Of a stretch of 51,141 nt of DNA, positions 1 to 8,727 are shown piece after piece; the first letter of the stretch is position 1, and each line of letters opens with the position of its first letter. The stretch is from Treponema sp. (GTDB lineage: Bacteria; Spirochaetota; Spirochaetia; Treponematales; Treponemataceae): contig JAGCTZ010000166.1 of the NCBI GenBank assembly GCA_017963165.1, positions 1 through 51,141 on the forward strand, given 5' to 3'. The position numbers were made by a program, and so were the translations under genes. The notes beneath the pieces are model-generated. The model did not search any database. It was not told where the DNA came from and was given only the letters and a program-made list of their open reading frames with translations.

Positions 1-100
1 ATTACTAAACGACCCAGCAAAATAGCTAAGTTTTTGTAAGAAAGTGCTTTTTGTCGTGCGTATGTACGGCTTATCATTTTTTTAGATTGAGGTCACTTGA

Positions 101-1291
101 ATGAAAGGAAGTCAGGTTACCATTGATCATGTATCCAAAAAATTTGGCGATTTTGTAGCCTTGGATGACATCAACTTTACTATTAAACCAGGAGAATTCT
201 TCTCTCTCCTTGGTCCTTCCGGTTGCGGAAAAACAACACTTCTCCGTATTATTGCAGGCTTTGAATTTCCAGATGATGGAATTGTTCTTTTTGATGATAA
301 GAACGTTATTCCATTGAATCCGGACAAGCGCGAGTCAAACACTGTTTTCCAGACTTATGCACTTTTTCCTCACATGACTGTTTATGAAAATGTTGCATTC
401 TCATTGCGTCTGAAAAAACTTCCAAAAGATGAAATTGACAAAAAGGTTCGCGAATATGTTCATCTTGTTCAGCTGGACCAGCATATTGATAAAAAACCAA
501 ATCAGCTTTCTGGTGGTCAGAAGCAGCGCGTTGCAATTGCACGTGCCCTTATTAACGAGCCAAAAGTTTTACTTCTGGACGAGCCTTTGTCTGCCCTGGA
601 TGCAAAACTCCGCGCCAATCTTTTGATTGACCTGGACCGTCTGCACGACCAGATTGGTATTACATTTATTTATGTAACTCACGACCAGAGCGAAGCCCTT
701 TCTGTAAGCGACCGCATTGCAGTTATGAATGCAGGCCACGTGCTTCAGATTGGTACTCCATACGAAATTTACGAAAGTCCTGCAACTCAGTTTGTAGCTC
801 AGTTTATTGGCGAAACAAATCTTTTTGATGCCGAAGTTGTTGACTGTGTACCTCATAAGGATGCAAACGGTAACGACGACTTTATGGCAACCCTTAGCAT
901 TCCTGAACTTGGAAAACAGGCTCCACTCGCCTCTGATACAGAAGCAACAGCAGCCCTTGACCGCTACATGCAGGTTACAGATTACGAAAATACAGACAAA
1001 GGACAGAAGGTTGCCTTTACAATCCGTCCTGAAAAAATCCGTATTACACTTGAACCGCCGGAAACTGGTGGACGCACAGATGTAAATGTATTCAGCGGTA
1101 TTGTAGAAGAGCCTATTTATTCCGGCTTCCAGTCAAAGTTTTATGTAAAGCTTGATACAGGAAAAATCATCAAAGTATTCAAGCAGCATACAGACTACAT
1201 GGACGATGGCCCGGTTATTCAGTGGAAGGACCGTGTATATGTTTCGTGGTCGGCAGAAGACGGCTATATTGTAGAAGACATCCTTAAATAG
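101..1291 (+). CDS. potA: Spermidine/putrescine ABC transporter ATP-binding protein PotA
   Basis: ATPase subunit that powers polyamine import through PotB/PotC, acting at the cytoplasmic face of the inner membrane. The 396-residue product has all ABC landmarks: Walker A GPSGCGKTT (residues 38-46), Q-loop Gln84, signature LSGGQ (136-140), Walker B VLLLDEP (156-162) and the switch His194. The C-terminal third is a TOBE-type regulatory region, as in the PotA/MalK group; E. coli PotA is 378 residues, so length is normal. A GAGG Shine-Dalgarno lies about 8 nt before the ATG. It is the first gene of a potABCD operon; potB follows after a short palindromic gap. Only 100 bp of upstream DNA is in the window and I see no convincing promoter there. 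Family and role are secure; exact polyamine preference is inferred from PotD. Confidence 0.96.
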   Translation: MKGSQVTIDHVSKKFGDFVALDDINFTIKPGEFFSLLGPSGCGKTTLLRIIAGFEFPDDGIVLFDDKNVIPLNPDKRESNTVFQTYALFPHMTVYENVAFSLRLKKLPKDEIDKKVREYVHLVQLDQHIDKKPNQLSGGQKQRVAIARALINEPKVLLLDEPLSALDAKLRANLLIDLDRLHDQIGITFIYVTHDQSEALSVSDRIAVMNAGHVLQIGTPYEIYESPATQFVAQFIGETNLFDAEVVDCVPHKDANGNDDFMATLSIPELGKQAPLASDTEATAALDRYMQVTDYENTDKGQKVAFTIRPEKIRITLEPPETGGRTDVNVFSGIVEEPIYSGFQSKFYVKLDTGKIIKVFKQHTDYMDDGPVIQWKDRVYVSWSAEDGYIVEDILK

Positions 1292-1320
1292 CTAATAGCT
1301 ATTAGCTTTAAGCTATTAGC
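1291..1320. repeat. Palindromic intercistronic repeat between potA and potB
   Basis: GCTAATAGCTATTAGC (1291-1306) is a perfect 16-bp palindrome, and AGCTATTAGC recurs at 1311-1320, so the transcript can fold in two alternative ways. It starts on the last base of the potA stop codon and ends 17 nt before the potB ATG. There is no U-tract, so it is not an intrinsic terminator; an mRNA-processing or stability role is possible but inferred. Confidence 0.55.
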
Positions 1321-1337
1321 CAACAGGTATCAGTATT

Positions 1338-2249
1338 ATGAATAAGAAACAACTTTCAAAAGATAAAGATAAATTATTGACCATGGGCTCTTTCTACGGC
1401 TGGCCTATGGGCTTGTGGTTTATGATATTTTTTGTTGCGCCACTCATCATCATTTTTATTTACAGCTTCCTTAAGAAAGGAACTTACGGCGGTGTTGAAT
1501 GGAAGCTTTCGTTTAAGGCATATAAGCAGATGTGCAAGCCGGAATATGGTTTGATTGTTCTGCGCACCCTTAAAATTACGATTCTTTCTACTATATTTAC
1601 AATTCTTGTTTCTATTCCAAGCGCTTACGCAATGGCAAGAAGCAAGCATCAGACATTGTTTTTGTTCCTGGTAATCATTCCGTTCTGGACAAACTCTCTT
1701 ATCCGCATTTTTGCCTGGATGAGCATTTTGAACAACGACGGTATTTTGAATCAGGTTTTGATGGCATTGCATCTTACAAAAGAATATGTTCCGTTCCTTT
1801 ACAATACAAAGGCGGTAATTCTTGTAAGTGTTTACATGTATATTCCTTATGCAATTCTGCCAATCTTTACTGCAGTAGACCGCTTTGATTTTTCACTGCT
1901 CGAAGCTGCACGCGACCTTGGAGCAACAAAGCCTCAGTCTATGTTTAAGGTTCTGATTCCCGGTATTAAAAGCGGTATTATTTCGGCTTTGATTTTTACT
2001 TTCATCCCGATTTTTGGTGCATATACTGTACCACTCCTCGTTGGTGGAAAAGACTCTTATATGCTCGGAAACATTATTGTTGACCAGGTTCAGAAGACAC
2101 GTAACTGGCCTCTGGCAGCAGCCTTCTCTATGGTTCTTACAATCATTTCTGTTGCCGGAATTGCATGGATTACACGCTCCAACACTCAGGATGCAAAGCT
2201 TAAGACAAAAAATACAAAAGAAGAAAACTACGTGGGAGGTACAAACTAA
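1338..2249 (+). CDS. potB: Spermidine/putrescine ABC transporter permease PotB
   Basis: First membrane permease of the polyamine importer. The 303-residue protein has about six hydrophobic segments (roughly 25-44, 73-98, 106-130, 158-179, 213-235 and 264-285) and the cytoplasmic EAA loop, EAARDLGATKPQSMFKV, near residues 189-206, which contacts PotA. A cytoplasmic N-terminus of about 20 residues is typical. Its stop codon overlaps the potC start by one base (TAATG), which suggests translational coupling. The Shine-Dalgarno is weak (AGG about 11 nt upstream), so translation may depend on coupling to potA or on the palindrome between them. The family assignment is firm. Confidence 0.95.
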   Translation: MNKKQLSKDKDKLLTMGSFYGWPMGLWFMIFFVAPLIIIFIYSFLKKGTYGGVEWKLSFKAYKQMCKPEYGLIVLRTLKITILSTIFTILVSIPSAYAMARSKHQTLFLFLVIIPFWTNSLIRIFAWMSILNNDGILNQVLMALHLTKEYVPFLYNTKAVILVSVYMYIPYAILPIFTAVDRFDFSLLEAARDLGATKPQSMFKVLIPGIKSGIISALIFTFIPIFGAYTVPLLVGGKDSYMLGNIIVDQVQKTRNWPLAAAFSMVLTIISVAGIAWITRSNTQDAKLKTKNTKEENYVGGTN

Positions 2250-3133
2250 TGGCAAAAAATCTTTTTATGCTTGCTGCAGATGCCATTCGCGGCAAAGGCA
2301 AGCCAACCTCCGAAAATGCACGTCATGCCCGCCGTTCCTGGAAAAAAGCCGGTCAGCATAAATGGTCTTTTTCTAAAACTGTTTTATGGATTACCCTTTT
2401 GTTCCTTTTTATTCCGCTGTTCGTTATTATCATTTATTCTTTCAACGACAGCAAGGGTGCAGAATTTACAAGCTTTAGCATGCGATGGTATAAAGAGCTT
2501 TTCTTTAAATCAAATGCCTTGTGGACAGCACTTTTAAATAGCTGTATTGTTGCTTTTTCTTCGGCACTTGTTTCTACTCTGCTTGGAACAATGGCTTCAA
2601 TCGGCGTAAACTGGTATAAGTTCAAGGGAAAGAAATTAATACAGACCCTCACATATCTTCCTATGGTTCTGCCGGAAGTTATCATTGGTATTTCTATGGT
2701 TATCTTCTTCAGCGGAATCCATCTGCCGTTGGGATTGTTTACGGTTTTTGCCGCACACACAACCTTCTGTCTTCCGTTTGTTTTCCTTATGGTAAATGCG
2801 CGTCTTGATGAATTTGATTATTCAATTATCGAAGCTTCGCACGACCTTGGAGCAACAGAACGCCAGACAATGCTTAAGGTAGTTGTTCCTGCAATTTTCC
2901 CTGGAATCCTTTCGGGCTTCCTTATGGCAATTACAATGTCTCTTGAAGACTTTGTAATTACCTTCTTTGTTTCGGGACCTGGTTCAACGACACTTCCATT
3001 GTACGTATATTCAATGATACGCTTTGGAGTTTCGCCTGTAATCAATTCCCTGTCGGTTGTAATGATTATCATTACCTGTACTATTGCATTTATCTGCCGC
3101 AAGGGATTAAAAGGCTTTGCGGCCGGACATTAA
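2249..3133 (+). CDS. potC: Spermidine/putrescine ABC transporter permease PotC
   Basis: Second permease subunit of the polyamine importer, 294 residues with about six membrane segments and an EAA loop, EASHDLGATERQTMLKV (about 195-211), nearly parallel to that of PotB. The N-terminal 40 residues are unusually hydrophilic and rich in Lys, Arg and Ala before the first membrane helix (about 43-63); E. coli PotC has a much shorter cytoplasmic start. The ATG overlaps the potB stop, so the long N-terminus is probably real, but an internal start cannot be excluded. potD follows after 29 nt. Confidence 0.94.
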   Translation: MAKNLFMLAADAIRGKGKPTSENARHARRSWKKAGQHKWSFSKTVLWITLLFLFIPLFVIIIYSFNDSKGAEFTSFSMRWYKELFFKSNALWTALLNSCIVAFSSALVSTLLGTMASIGVNWYKFKGKKLIQTLTYLPMVLPEVIIGISMVIFFSGIHLPLGLFTVFAAHTTFCLPFVFLMVNARLDEFDYSIIEASHDLGATERQTMLKVVVPAIFPGILSGFLMAITMSLEDFVITFFVSGPGSTTLPLYVYSMIRFGVSPVINSLSVVMIIITCTIAFICRKGLKGFAAGH

Positions 3134-3162
3134 TCTGAATCATTTTTTTAGGAGATATACTA

Positions 3163-4212
3163 ATGAAAAAATTTTTGCTTGCATTAGCTGCAACATTGTT
3201 GGTCGCTTCATCACTCACACTCACAAGCTGTAAAGATGAAGATGATGGAATTTTGTACCTTTATAACTGGACTTATTACACTCCAGATTCAGTACTTCAG
3301 GCTTTTGAAAAAGAATTTAATTGTACTGTTAAGGTAGATACCTTCGATTCAAACGAAGTTATGTATGCAAAGCTCAAGGCTGGTGCTAAGGGGTACGATA
3401 TTACATTCCCTTCACAGGACTATACTTCAATCATGATTAATCAGAAAATGCTTCAGCAGATTAATCAGGAAAAGTTCACAAACAAGAAATACATCAACCC
3501 TGCCTGCAAGCAGCTTATGACTTTTGATTCAGATATGACATGGCAGGTTCCATACTATCTTGGTATGGCTGGTATTGCTGTAAACAAGCAGAAGGTTACT
3601 AATTACGAAAAATCATGGAACATTTTTGCACGCACAGACCTTAAAGGCCACATGTCTATGATGGACGATATGCGCGAAGTTATTGGTGACGCACTTGCTT
3701 ACCAGGGACTTTCTGTAAACACAGTTGATGATGCAAAGCTTCAGGCTGCCACAGATTTAATCAACAATCAGTGGAAACCAAACCTTGTAAAGTTTGATGC
3801 AGAAGGCTTTGGAAAATCATTTGCAGCTGGTGACTTCTGGGTTTGCCAGGGTTATGCAGAAGTTGTATATGGCGAAGTTCCGGAAGATAAGCAGGAAGAT
3901 ATGATTGACTTCTTTATTCCAAAGGAAGGTGGTCCAATGTATCTTGACTCTATGGTTATCCTTAAGGGCGCAAAGCATTACGACAGAGCTATGGAATTCA
4001 TCAACTTTATCCATAGACCAGAAGTATATGCACTGTTCCTTGATGATTTCCGCTTCCCAGGCTTTGTAAACCTTGAAGCAGACAAGCTTCGTACAACTGT
4101 TCCTATGTATAAGGCAGAAGAAATGGCTGGCGGTGAGCTTAAGCTCGACGTTGGTGAAGATCTTGAAAAATTCAACGAGAAATGGGAAACAATTCGCTTT
4201 ACAGCAGACTAA
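3163..4212 (+). CDS. potD: Spermidine/putrescine-binding lipoprotein PotD
   Basis: Extracytoplasmic polyamine-binding component that delivers substrate to PotBC. The 349-residue product begins with a lipoprotein signal ending LTSC (Cys23), so it is membrane-anchored rather than free in the periplasm as in E. coli. The mature part starts LYNWTYYTPDSVL and continues with FDSNEVMYAKLKAG, hallmarks of the PotD/PotF solute-binding family. An AGGAG Shine-Dalgarno precedes the ATG. It is the fourth gene of the operon, and the pyrophosphorylase gene begins 6 nt after its stop. Family and role are well supported; putrescine versus spermidine preference cannot be read from the sequence by eye. Confidence 0.95.
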   Translation: MKKFLLALAATLLVASSLTLTSCKDEDDGILYLYNWTYYTPDSVLQAFEKEFNCTVKVDTFDSNEVMYAKLKAGAKGYDITFPSQDYTSIMINQKMLQQINQEKFTNKKYINPACKQLMTFDSDMTWQVPYYLGMAGIAVNKQKVTNYEKSWNIFARTDLKGHMSMMDDMREVIGDALAYQGLSVNTVDDAKLQAATDLINNQWKPNLVKFDAEGFGKSFAAGDFWVCQGYAEVVYGEVPEDKQEDMIDFFIPKEGGPMYLDSMVILKGAKHYDRAMEFINFIHRPEVYALFLDDFRFPGFVNLEADKLRTTVPMYKAEEMAGGELKLDVGEDLEKFNEKWETIRFTAD

Positions 4213-4218
4213 ACGCTT

Positions 4219-5445
4219 ATGATTACATTTGATGACGCAAAAAAATTATTGCAGGATAAAAATCAAGAGCAGGTTTTGCGCTATTTTGACAGTCTGAACG
4301 AGACAGCAAAACAGGAGCTCTTGAGACAGATTGAAAATATTAACTGGAATGACTTAGACAAAATTGGAAAGTCTTCACAATCACAGCGCGGAGAATTTGC
4401 TCCTCCACCTGCACTAAGCATTGACGAAATTGCAAAGAACAAAGCTGGTTACGAAAAGCTTGGTCTTGAAGCAATTAAGAAAAGCGAGGTTGCTGCAGTT
4501 CTTCTTGCAGGCGGCATGGGAACACGTCTTGGCTTTGATCTTCCAAAGGGCTGCTTTGACGTAGGACAAACACGTCACCTTTACATTTTTGAATGCCTCA
4601 TAAACAATCTGCTTGACGTTGTAAAAAAGGCAGGCGCTTATGTTCCTTTGTACATAATGACAAGCGAAAAGAATGACGAAGCAACTCAAAAATTCTTTGC
4701 AGAGCATAATTATTTCGGCTACAACAAAGATTTTGTTAAATTCTTTATTCAGGATATGGCCTGCGCTGTTGATTATGACGGAAAGCTTTTGCTTGAAGAA
4801 AAAGGAAGACTTGCAACCTCCCCTAACGGAAACGGCGGCTGGTTTACTTCAATGGTAAAAGCAGGTCTGGACAAAGATCTTCATGCACGCGGCGTTAAAT
4901 GGATTAATATTTTTGCAGTTGATAATGTACTGCAGAGAATTGCAGATCCTGTTTTTGTTGGTGCAACAATCGAAGGAAAATATCAGAGTGCTTCAAAAGT
5001 TGTACGAAAGGTAGAGCCTCATGAAAAAATGGGACTTTTATGTCTTGAAGACAACAAACCTTCAATCGTTGAATACTACGAAATGTCAAAAGAAATGGCC
5101 GAAGCAAAAGATTCAGATGGAAGCCTTACATACAAATTCGGCGTAATTTTGAACTACCTGTTTGCGCTCGATAAGCTTGAGCAGATTGTAAATGACAGCC
5201 TTGAAGTTCATGTTGTTGAAAAGAAGATTCCTTTTATTGATGCCGACGGCAACAAGGTTTCTCCAACAGAACCTAACGGATATAAATTCGAGCTGCTTGT
5301 TCTTGATATGGTTCACATGATGGACAACAACCTTGCTTTTGAGGTTAAACGCGAATCAGAATTTGCACCAATCAAAAACCTTCATGGAACAGACAGTGTA
5401 GATTCTGCAAGAGAATTGTTAAAACAGAATAACGTAGTCCTTTAA
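4219..5445 (+). CDS. UDP-sugar / UDP-N-acetylhexosamine pyrophosphorylase (UDPGP family)
   Basis: Nucleotidyltransferase that joins a hexose-1-phosphate to UTP. The UDPGP/AGX signature LLAGGMGTRLGFDLPKG lies at about residues 95-111 of 408 (Gly-rich nucleotide loop followed by the Lys of PKG). Further support comes from NGNGGWFTSM, the nucleotide- and sugar-site stretch IFAVDNVLQ, and PNGYKFELLVLDM towards the C-terminus. Overall shape is that of eukaryote-like UAP/AGX enzymes rather than bacterial GlmU or GalU, as is common in spirochaetes. It starts 6 nt after potD with no Shine-Dalgarno, so it is probably translated by coupling from the polyamine operon. The sugar (GlcNAc-1-P, Glc-1-P or Gal-1-P) cannot be fixed from the sequence. 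No strong terminator separates it from the convergent gene downstream. Confidence 0.85.
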   Translation: MITFDDAKKLLQDKNQEQVLRYFDSLNETAKQELLRQIENINWNDLDKIGKSSQSQRGEFAPPPALSIDEIAKNKAGYEKLGLEAIKKSEVAAVLLAGGMGTRLGFDLPKGCFDVGQTRHLYIFECLINNLLDVVKKAGAYVPLYIMTSEKNDEATQKFFAEHNYFGYNKDFVKFFIQDMACAVDYDGKLLLEEKGRLATSPNGNGGWFTSMVKAGLDKDLHARGVKWINIFAVDNVLQRIADPVFVGATIEGKYQSASKVVRKVEPHEKMGLLCLEDNKPSIVEYYEMSKEMAEAKDSDGSLTYKFGVILNYLFALDKLEQIVNDSLEVHVVEKKIPFIDADGNKVSPTEPNGYKFELLVLDMVHMMDNNLAFEVKRESEFAPIKNLHGTDSVDSARELLKQNNVVL

Positions 5446-5493
5446 GGATAGATTTCAGGAAAGTTTTAAGAAAAGTTTTCAGCAAAACAATCC

Positions 5494-5889
5494 CTAATTT
5501 ATCCGATATTCAACATATCTTACACGACCGGTTCTTACGGCTTCTTTAATTCCTTTTTCGTGGGAATTTAGCTGCGAAGAACCGGTTTTTACTTCTATCA
5601 ACAAAACTTCATCTGTCTGGTCTGTTTCAGCAAGCCCCGGAAAAGCTATATAATCTATGGGCTGACCTAAAAAATGTGCATCAGCGGGATTACAGGGAAA
5701 ATTTGGCAGAAATGGAGCCAGCTGTTCGGCTAATTGACCGCCTTTTACTGCAGTAGAGCGTTTTATTGCATCTTGACGGATTTTTTTAAGCTTGATTTTT
5801 ATTCTTATCTCTTGAAAAATTATCAAAAGTACAAGCAAAAATATGACGAAAAGTAAAAGTAACGTGCTTACAGAAATATTGTTTAACAT
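5494..5889 (-). CDS. Membrane-anchored Holliday-junction-resolvase-like endonuclease
   Basis: A 131-residue protein with one N-terminal membrane helix (about residues 8-27), a basic linker, and a small nuclease-like domain. The domain carries AVKGGQLAEQLAPFLP, then PIDYIAFPG and VLLIEVKTG, which fit the Asp...Glu-x-Lys core of the PD-(D/E)XK fold, and ends GRVRYVEYR. This matches a family of predicted secreted or membrane-bound endonucleases distantly related to archaeal Holliday junction resolvases; the biological role is unknown. It is divergent from the OmpA-family gene, with only 24 bp between start codons. On its own strand TATAAT ends 7 nt before the ATG with a TTGCTT -35 at 18 bp, and there is no Shine-Dalgarno, suggesting a leaderless mRNA. 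Confidence 0.75.
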   Translation of the reverse strand: MLNNISVSTLLLLFVIFLLVLLIIFQEIRIKIKLKKIRQDAIKRSTAVKGGQLAEQLAPFLPNFPCNPADAHFLGQPIDYIAFPGLAETDQTDEVLLIEVKTGSSQLNSHEKGIKEAVRTGRVRYVEYRIN

Positions 5890-5896
5890 ATAAGGA

Positions 5897-5926
5897 ATTA
5901 TAAGGGATATTTTATGAAAAAAGCAA
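5897..5926 (-). promoter_or_regulatory. Promoter of the endonuclease gene, leaderless layout
   Basis: Reading the minus strand: TTGCTT (5921-5926), an 18-bp spacer, TATAAT (5897-5902), then 7 nt to the ATG at 5889. The -35 lies inside the first codons of the divergent OmpA-family gene. No Shine-Dalgarno precedes the ATG, so transcription would start at or within a few nucleotides of the start codon. Confidence 0.55.
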
Positions 5927-7119
5927 TTTCTATTTTATCAATCTTATTATTTGCGGCAGTTCTTTCTGCACAGTCTGTTAAATTCGAATTCAAACAGAAG
6001 AAAGGCAATTCCGGCAGTTATATTTCTACTGTAGAAGAAGACGTTTATATCAACAATGTGCCAAGCCATCATGCCGAAATCATCAACCGTATTTCTTCCA
6101 AAATGACAAACGTTGCAGCCGACGGAGAAGCTTTTATTTACGCAACCTACATGACTACAGAAAACTCTATAAGCCAGCGTACCGGACGAAGCCTTACCTG
6201 GGGCGAAGAAACAACCTCTGTATTTTCACGAAAGAAAAACGGTGAGCTTACAATTTCTGATGATATTTATATGCCTACAGTCCGTAACGTTCCAGTTTTT
6301 CCTGATAAAAAAGTTAAGGTCGGCGAAACCTGGACAGCAAAAGGAAAAGAAGTTCAGGATGTACGCAAAGCCTTTAACATGGAAAAAGCACTTATCTTCC
6401 CTTTTGAAGCAAATTACACCTATAAGGAAGACAAAACAATAGACGGCAAAAAGCTCAATGTAATTCTTGTTGATTATGAATTTTCCTACGAAGCAACAGA
6501 CGAACAGCTTAATGCCGGCCAGACTCTTACACAATCTACAGGCTGGTCAAAACAGACTCTTTACTGGGACAACGACAAAGGCCTGTTAGATCATTATGAC
6601 GAAGAATTTCTTATAAAGATTAAGGATATTTACGGCAACCTTTATGTCTTTACTGGTACAGCACATGCAGAGCTTACAGAATTCAGTTCGCTTAATGATG
6701 ATACAACCGTAAAGCAGCTGAAAGATACATTTGACAAACTCAAGCTTGATAATATTTCTGTAAAAAAAGGCGACAAAGGCCTGACAATCAGTCTTGATAA
6801 TATTCAGTTCGAAGCAGATTCAGACAAGCTCCTTGATTCCGAAAAAGTAAAGCTTAAGAAAATTGGTGAACTGCTTAAAAAATATTCAAATGACCTTTTG
6901 ATTACCGGTCACTGTGCAGAACGAGGTACTGTAAGTGCACGCCAGAAGCTAAGCGAAGAACGTGCCGAAGCTGTTGCCTCTTATTTAATAGATCTTGGTG
7001 TCCGCGATGAATACCATATCTTTACGCAGGGAAAAGGTTCCAAAGAACCAGTTGCCTCAAACAGCACAGAAGAAGGCCGCGCAAAAAACAGGCGTGTAGA
7101 AATCACCATTATGGATTAG
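5914..7119 (+). CDS. OmpA-family outer-membrane/peptidoglycan-associated protein
   Basis: A 401-residue exported protein. Residues 1-19 form a Sec signal ending in LSAQ, without a lipobox Cys. The central 250 residues are a beta-rich domain I do not recognise. The last ~115 residues are an OmpA C-terminal peptidoglycan-binding domain: IQFEADSDKLL, then ITGHCAERGT, LSEERAEAVASYL, and GRAKNRRVEI. In this fold the conserved Asp and Arg residues hold diaminopimelate or ornithine of the stem peptide. An AAGGG Shine-Dalgarno sits about 7 nt before the ATG. The protein probably links the outer membrane or periplasm to the cell wall. It ends 16 bp before the convergent recQ stop. Confidence 0.88.
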   Translation: MKKAISILSILLFAAVLSAQSVKFEFKQKKGNSGSYISTVEEDVYINNVPSHHAEIINRISSKMTNVAADGEAFIYATYMTTENSISQRTGRSLTWGEETTSVFSRKKNGELTISDDIYMPTVRNVPVFPDKKVKVGETWTAKGKEVQDVRKAFNMEKALIFPFEANYTYKEDKTIDGKKLNVILVDYEFSYEATDEQLNAGQTLTQSTGWSKQTLYWDNDKGLLDHYDEEFLIKIKDIYGNLYVFTGTAHAELTEFSSLNDDTTVKQLKDTFDKLKLDNISVKKGDKGLTISLDNIQFEADSDKLLDSEKVKLKKIGELLKKYSNDLLITGHCAERGTVSARQKLSEERAEAVASYLIDLGVRDEYHIFTQGKGSKEPVASNSTEEGRAKNRRVEITIMD

Positions 7120-7135
7120 GATAAACCCTTACACC

Positions 7136-8641
7136 TCATTTTAGTTTCCCCTTCCATAAAATGCCGCTGTTTTTTATCCGTCCACTTTTTATAAGCTGGT
7201 TTATTGTTTCTACGCTGTCGTTATGTTCCCAGACATTAAGACCAATGATGTTTCGGAACCGTGTATTCATTCGTGTAGAAAGCTCCTCCTGTATTTCATC
7301 TTTGCTGTAAAAATTCCGATGACGCTTTATCATTTTGTAAGCCAACTCCCAGTCGCATAAATCGTATTTTATTCCCTGACAGATATCACAACCGCTGCAG
7401 GCTGCCTGTTCTGCTCCAAGTGCATCAAGCAAAACCTGTCGCCGGCACGTTGTAGATTCTGCAAAATCGCGCAAAGCTGCTTCACGCGAACCAGACTTAA
7501 AAACAGAATAATCAAGACCATCCTGAAGACTCCATAATAAAATAGCCTTTGCTATGCTTCCATCACGCCCTCCTCTTCCTGCCTCCTGAATATACGCTTC
7601 GGCTGTTGCAGACACTTCTAAATGAACAACGGTTTTAATGTCCTTCTTATCCACACCCATCCCGTAAGCGCATGTGGCGCACAAGATACCTTCACGACTT
7701 TTGTAAAACCATTTTTCTACAGCCTCCTTTTCTTCTTTTTCTAGGCCGGCATGATAAAACTGGGCTGTTCCACGGCTATAGCAAAAATTCAATTCACGCG
7801 CCATGTCTTCGCATTTTCCACGAGTGCCACAAAAAATAATCATTGGTCGTTGTTCTGTTGCGGCAAGCAATAAAGCTTCCTTTTTTTTCACAGCAGCCTT
7901 ACGCACATAATAATGAATATTCGGACGGTCACTTTCACTGCGGACAATATGCGCCTGACCTGCAAAAAGAATTTCGGCAACACGCGAAAGCACCGGTGGA
8001 GATGCAGTTGCAGTAAAAGCTGTAATCACAGGCGGGTTTATTTCTTTTATAACATCCCCAAGTCCAAGATACGAAGGTCTGAAAGAATCACCCCACTCCG
8101 AAACACAATGCGCTTCATCAATTGCAATATGACTTATTCCCACCGTTTTAAGCTGTTCAACAAGGCTTTTGCTTTGAAGCACTTCCGGATTCGCAAGAAT
8201 GATTTTTGCTCCAGCCTTGAGCTTACGAAAATTTTCTGCCCGTTCAGCTTCTGTCTGCCCACCACGAAACGTTACACTACGCAGACTGCCTTCTTCCATA
8301 CGTCTCTGCTGATCTGTCATAAGTGCCAGCAGCGGATAAATTACAAGCGTAGGTCCGTCAAGTAACAGCGCCGGAATCTGAAAACAAAGCGACTTCCCGG
8401 CTCCAGTTGGAAGCAGAACAATCTGTCGTCCCTTACAAAAAACATCATCTTCTGCTTCACTCAGCAAAGCGGCAATACCATCATTCCGGCGGATTGCTTC
8501 GTACGATTCCATGATATTTGAAATAACCATCCGCTGCCACGGAAACAGATACCTTATTCCAAAATTGTTATAAGCAGATTTTGCAACAGGATCATCTTCG
8601 TAAATAGAGTCATCTTCATCAATTTTAATTATTTCTTCCAT
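7136..8641 (-). CDS. RecQ-like ATP-dependent DNA helicase (short form)
   Basis: Superfamily 2 3'-to-5' DNA helicase of the RecQ type, about 501 residues. Visible motifs: LPTGAGKS (Walker A, about 78-84), AIDEAHCVSEWG (DEAH box plus the RecQ loop start, about 175-184), and YGMGVDKKDIKTVVHLE...YIQEAGRGGRDG (motifs V-VI). A zinc-binding cluster follows (CRRQ...CSGCDIC). There is no HRDC domain and only a reduced winged-helix region, so it is shorter than E. coli RecQ (about 610). I prefer the ATG at 8641; a TTG at 8686 in frame would add 15 hydrophobic residues. Neither has a Shine-Dalgarno. A 20-bp perfect palindrome lies 8 bp upstream of the ATG and is shared with the Rpn-like gene at 21012. 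Confidence 0.88.
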   Translation of the reverse strand: MEEIIKIDEDDSIYEDDPVAKSAYNNFGIRYLFPWQRMVISNIMESYEAIRRNDGIAALLSEAEDDVFCKGRQIVLLPTGAGKSLCFQIPALLLDGPTLVIYPLLALMTDQQRRMEEGSLRSVTFRGGQTEAERAENFRKLKAGAKIILANPEVLQSKSLVEQLKTVGISHIAIDEAHCVSEWGDSFRPSYLGLGDVIKEINPPVITAFTATASPPVLSRVAEILFAGQAHIVRSESDRPNIHYYVRKAAVKKKEALLLAATEQRPMIIFCGTRGKCEDMARELNFCYSRGTAQFYHAGLEKEEKEAVEKWFYKSREGILCATCAYGMGVDKKDIKTVVHLEVSATAEAYIQEAGRGGRDGSIAKAILLWSLQDGLDYSVFKSGSREAALRDFAESTTCRRQVLLDALGAEQAACSGCDICQGIKYDLCDWELAYKMIKRHRNFYSKDEIQEELSTRMNTRFRNIIGLNVWEHNDSVETINQLIKSGRIKNSGILWKGKLK

Positions 8642-8648
8642 GTAATAG

Positions 8649-8668
8649 TTAACAAAAAATTTTGTTAA
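8649..8668. promoter_or_regulatory. 20-bp perfect palindrome upstream of recQ
   Basis: TTAACAAAA and its exact complement TTTTGTTAA flank a 2-bp centre. Including flanking bases, a 21-bp stretch (8645-8665) is identical, in the same orientation relative to the downstream gene, to 20925-20945 upstream of the Rpn-like gene. On the recQ strand the TTAACTAT overlapping its edge could be the -10 region. Likely an operator or conserved promoter; no regulator is known. Confidence 0.5.
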
Positions 8669-8727
8669 AAGAGGAAGTAAATTCAAAGGATTTTATAAAA
8701 AAAGTTTGTATAGAAAAACTTAAAGAA

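Noticed and set aside
1..100. A promoter for potA
   Set aside because: TTGTCG at 52-57 and TATCAT downstream are only 15 bp apart and match poorly, so I do not list a promoter; the true one may lie outside the window.
7913..8365. A 150-codon plus-strand frame opposite recQ
   Set aside because: It lies wholly inside the coding sequence of a recognisable helicase and resembles no protein family.
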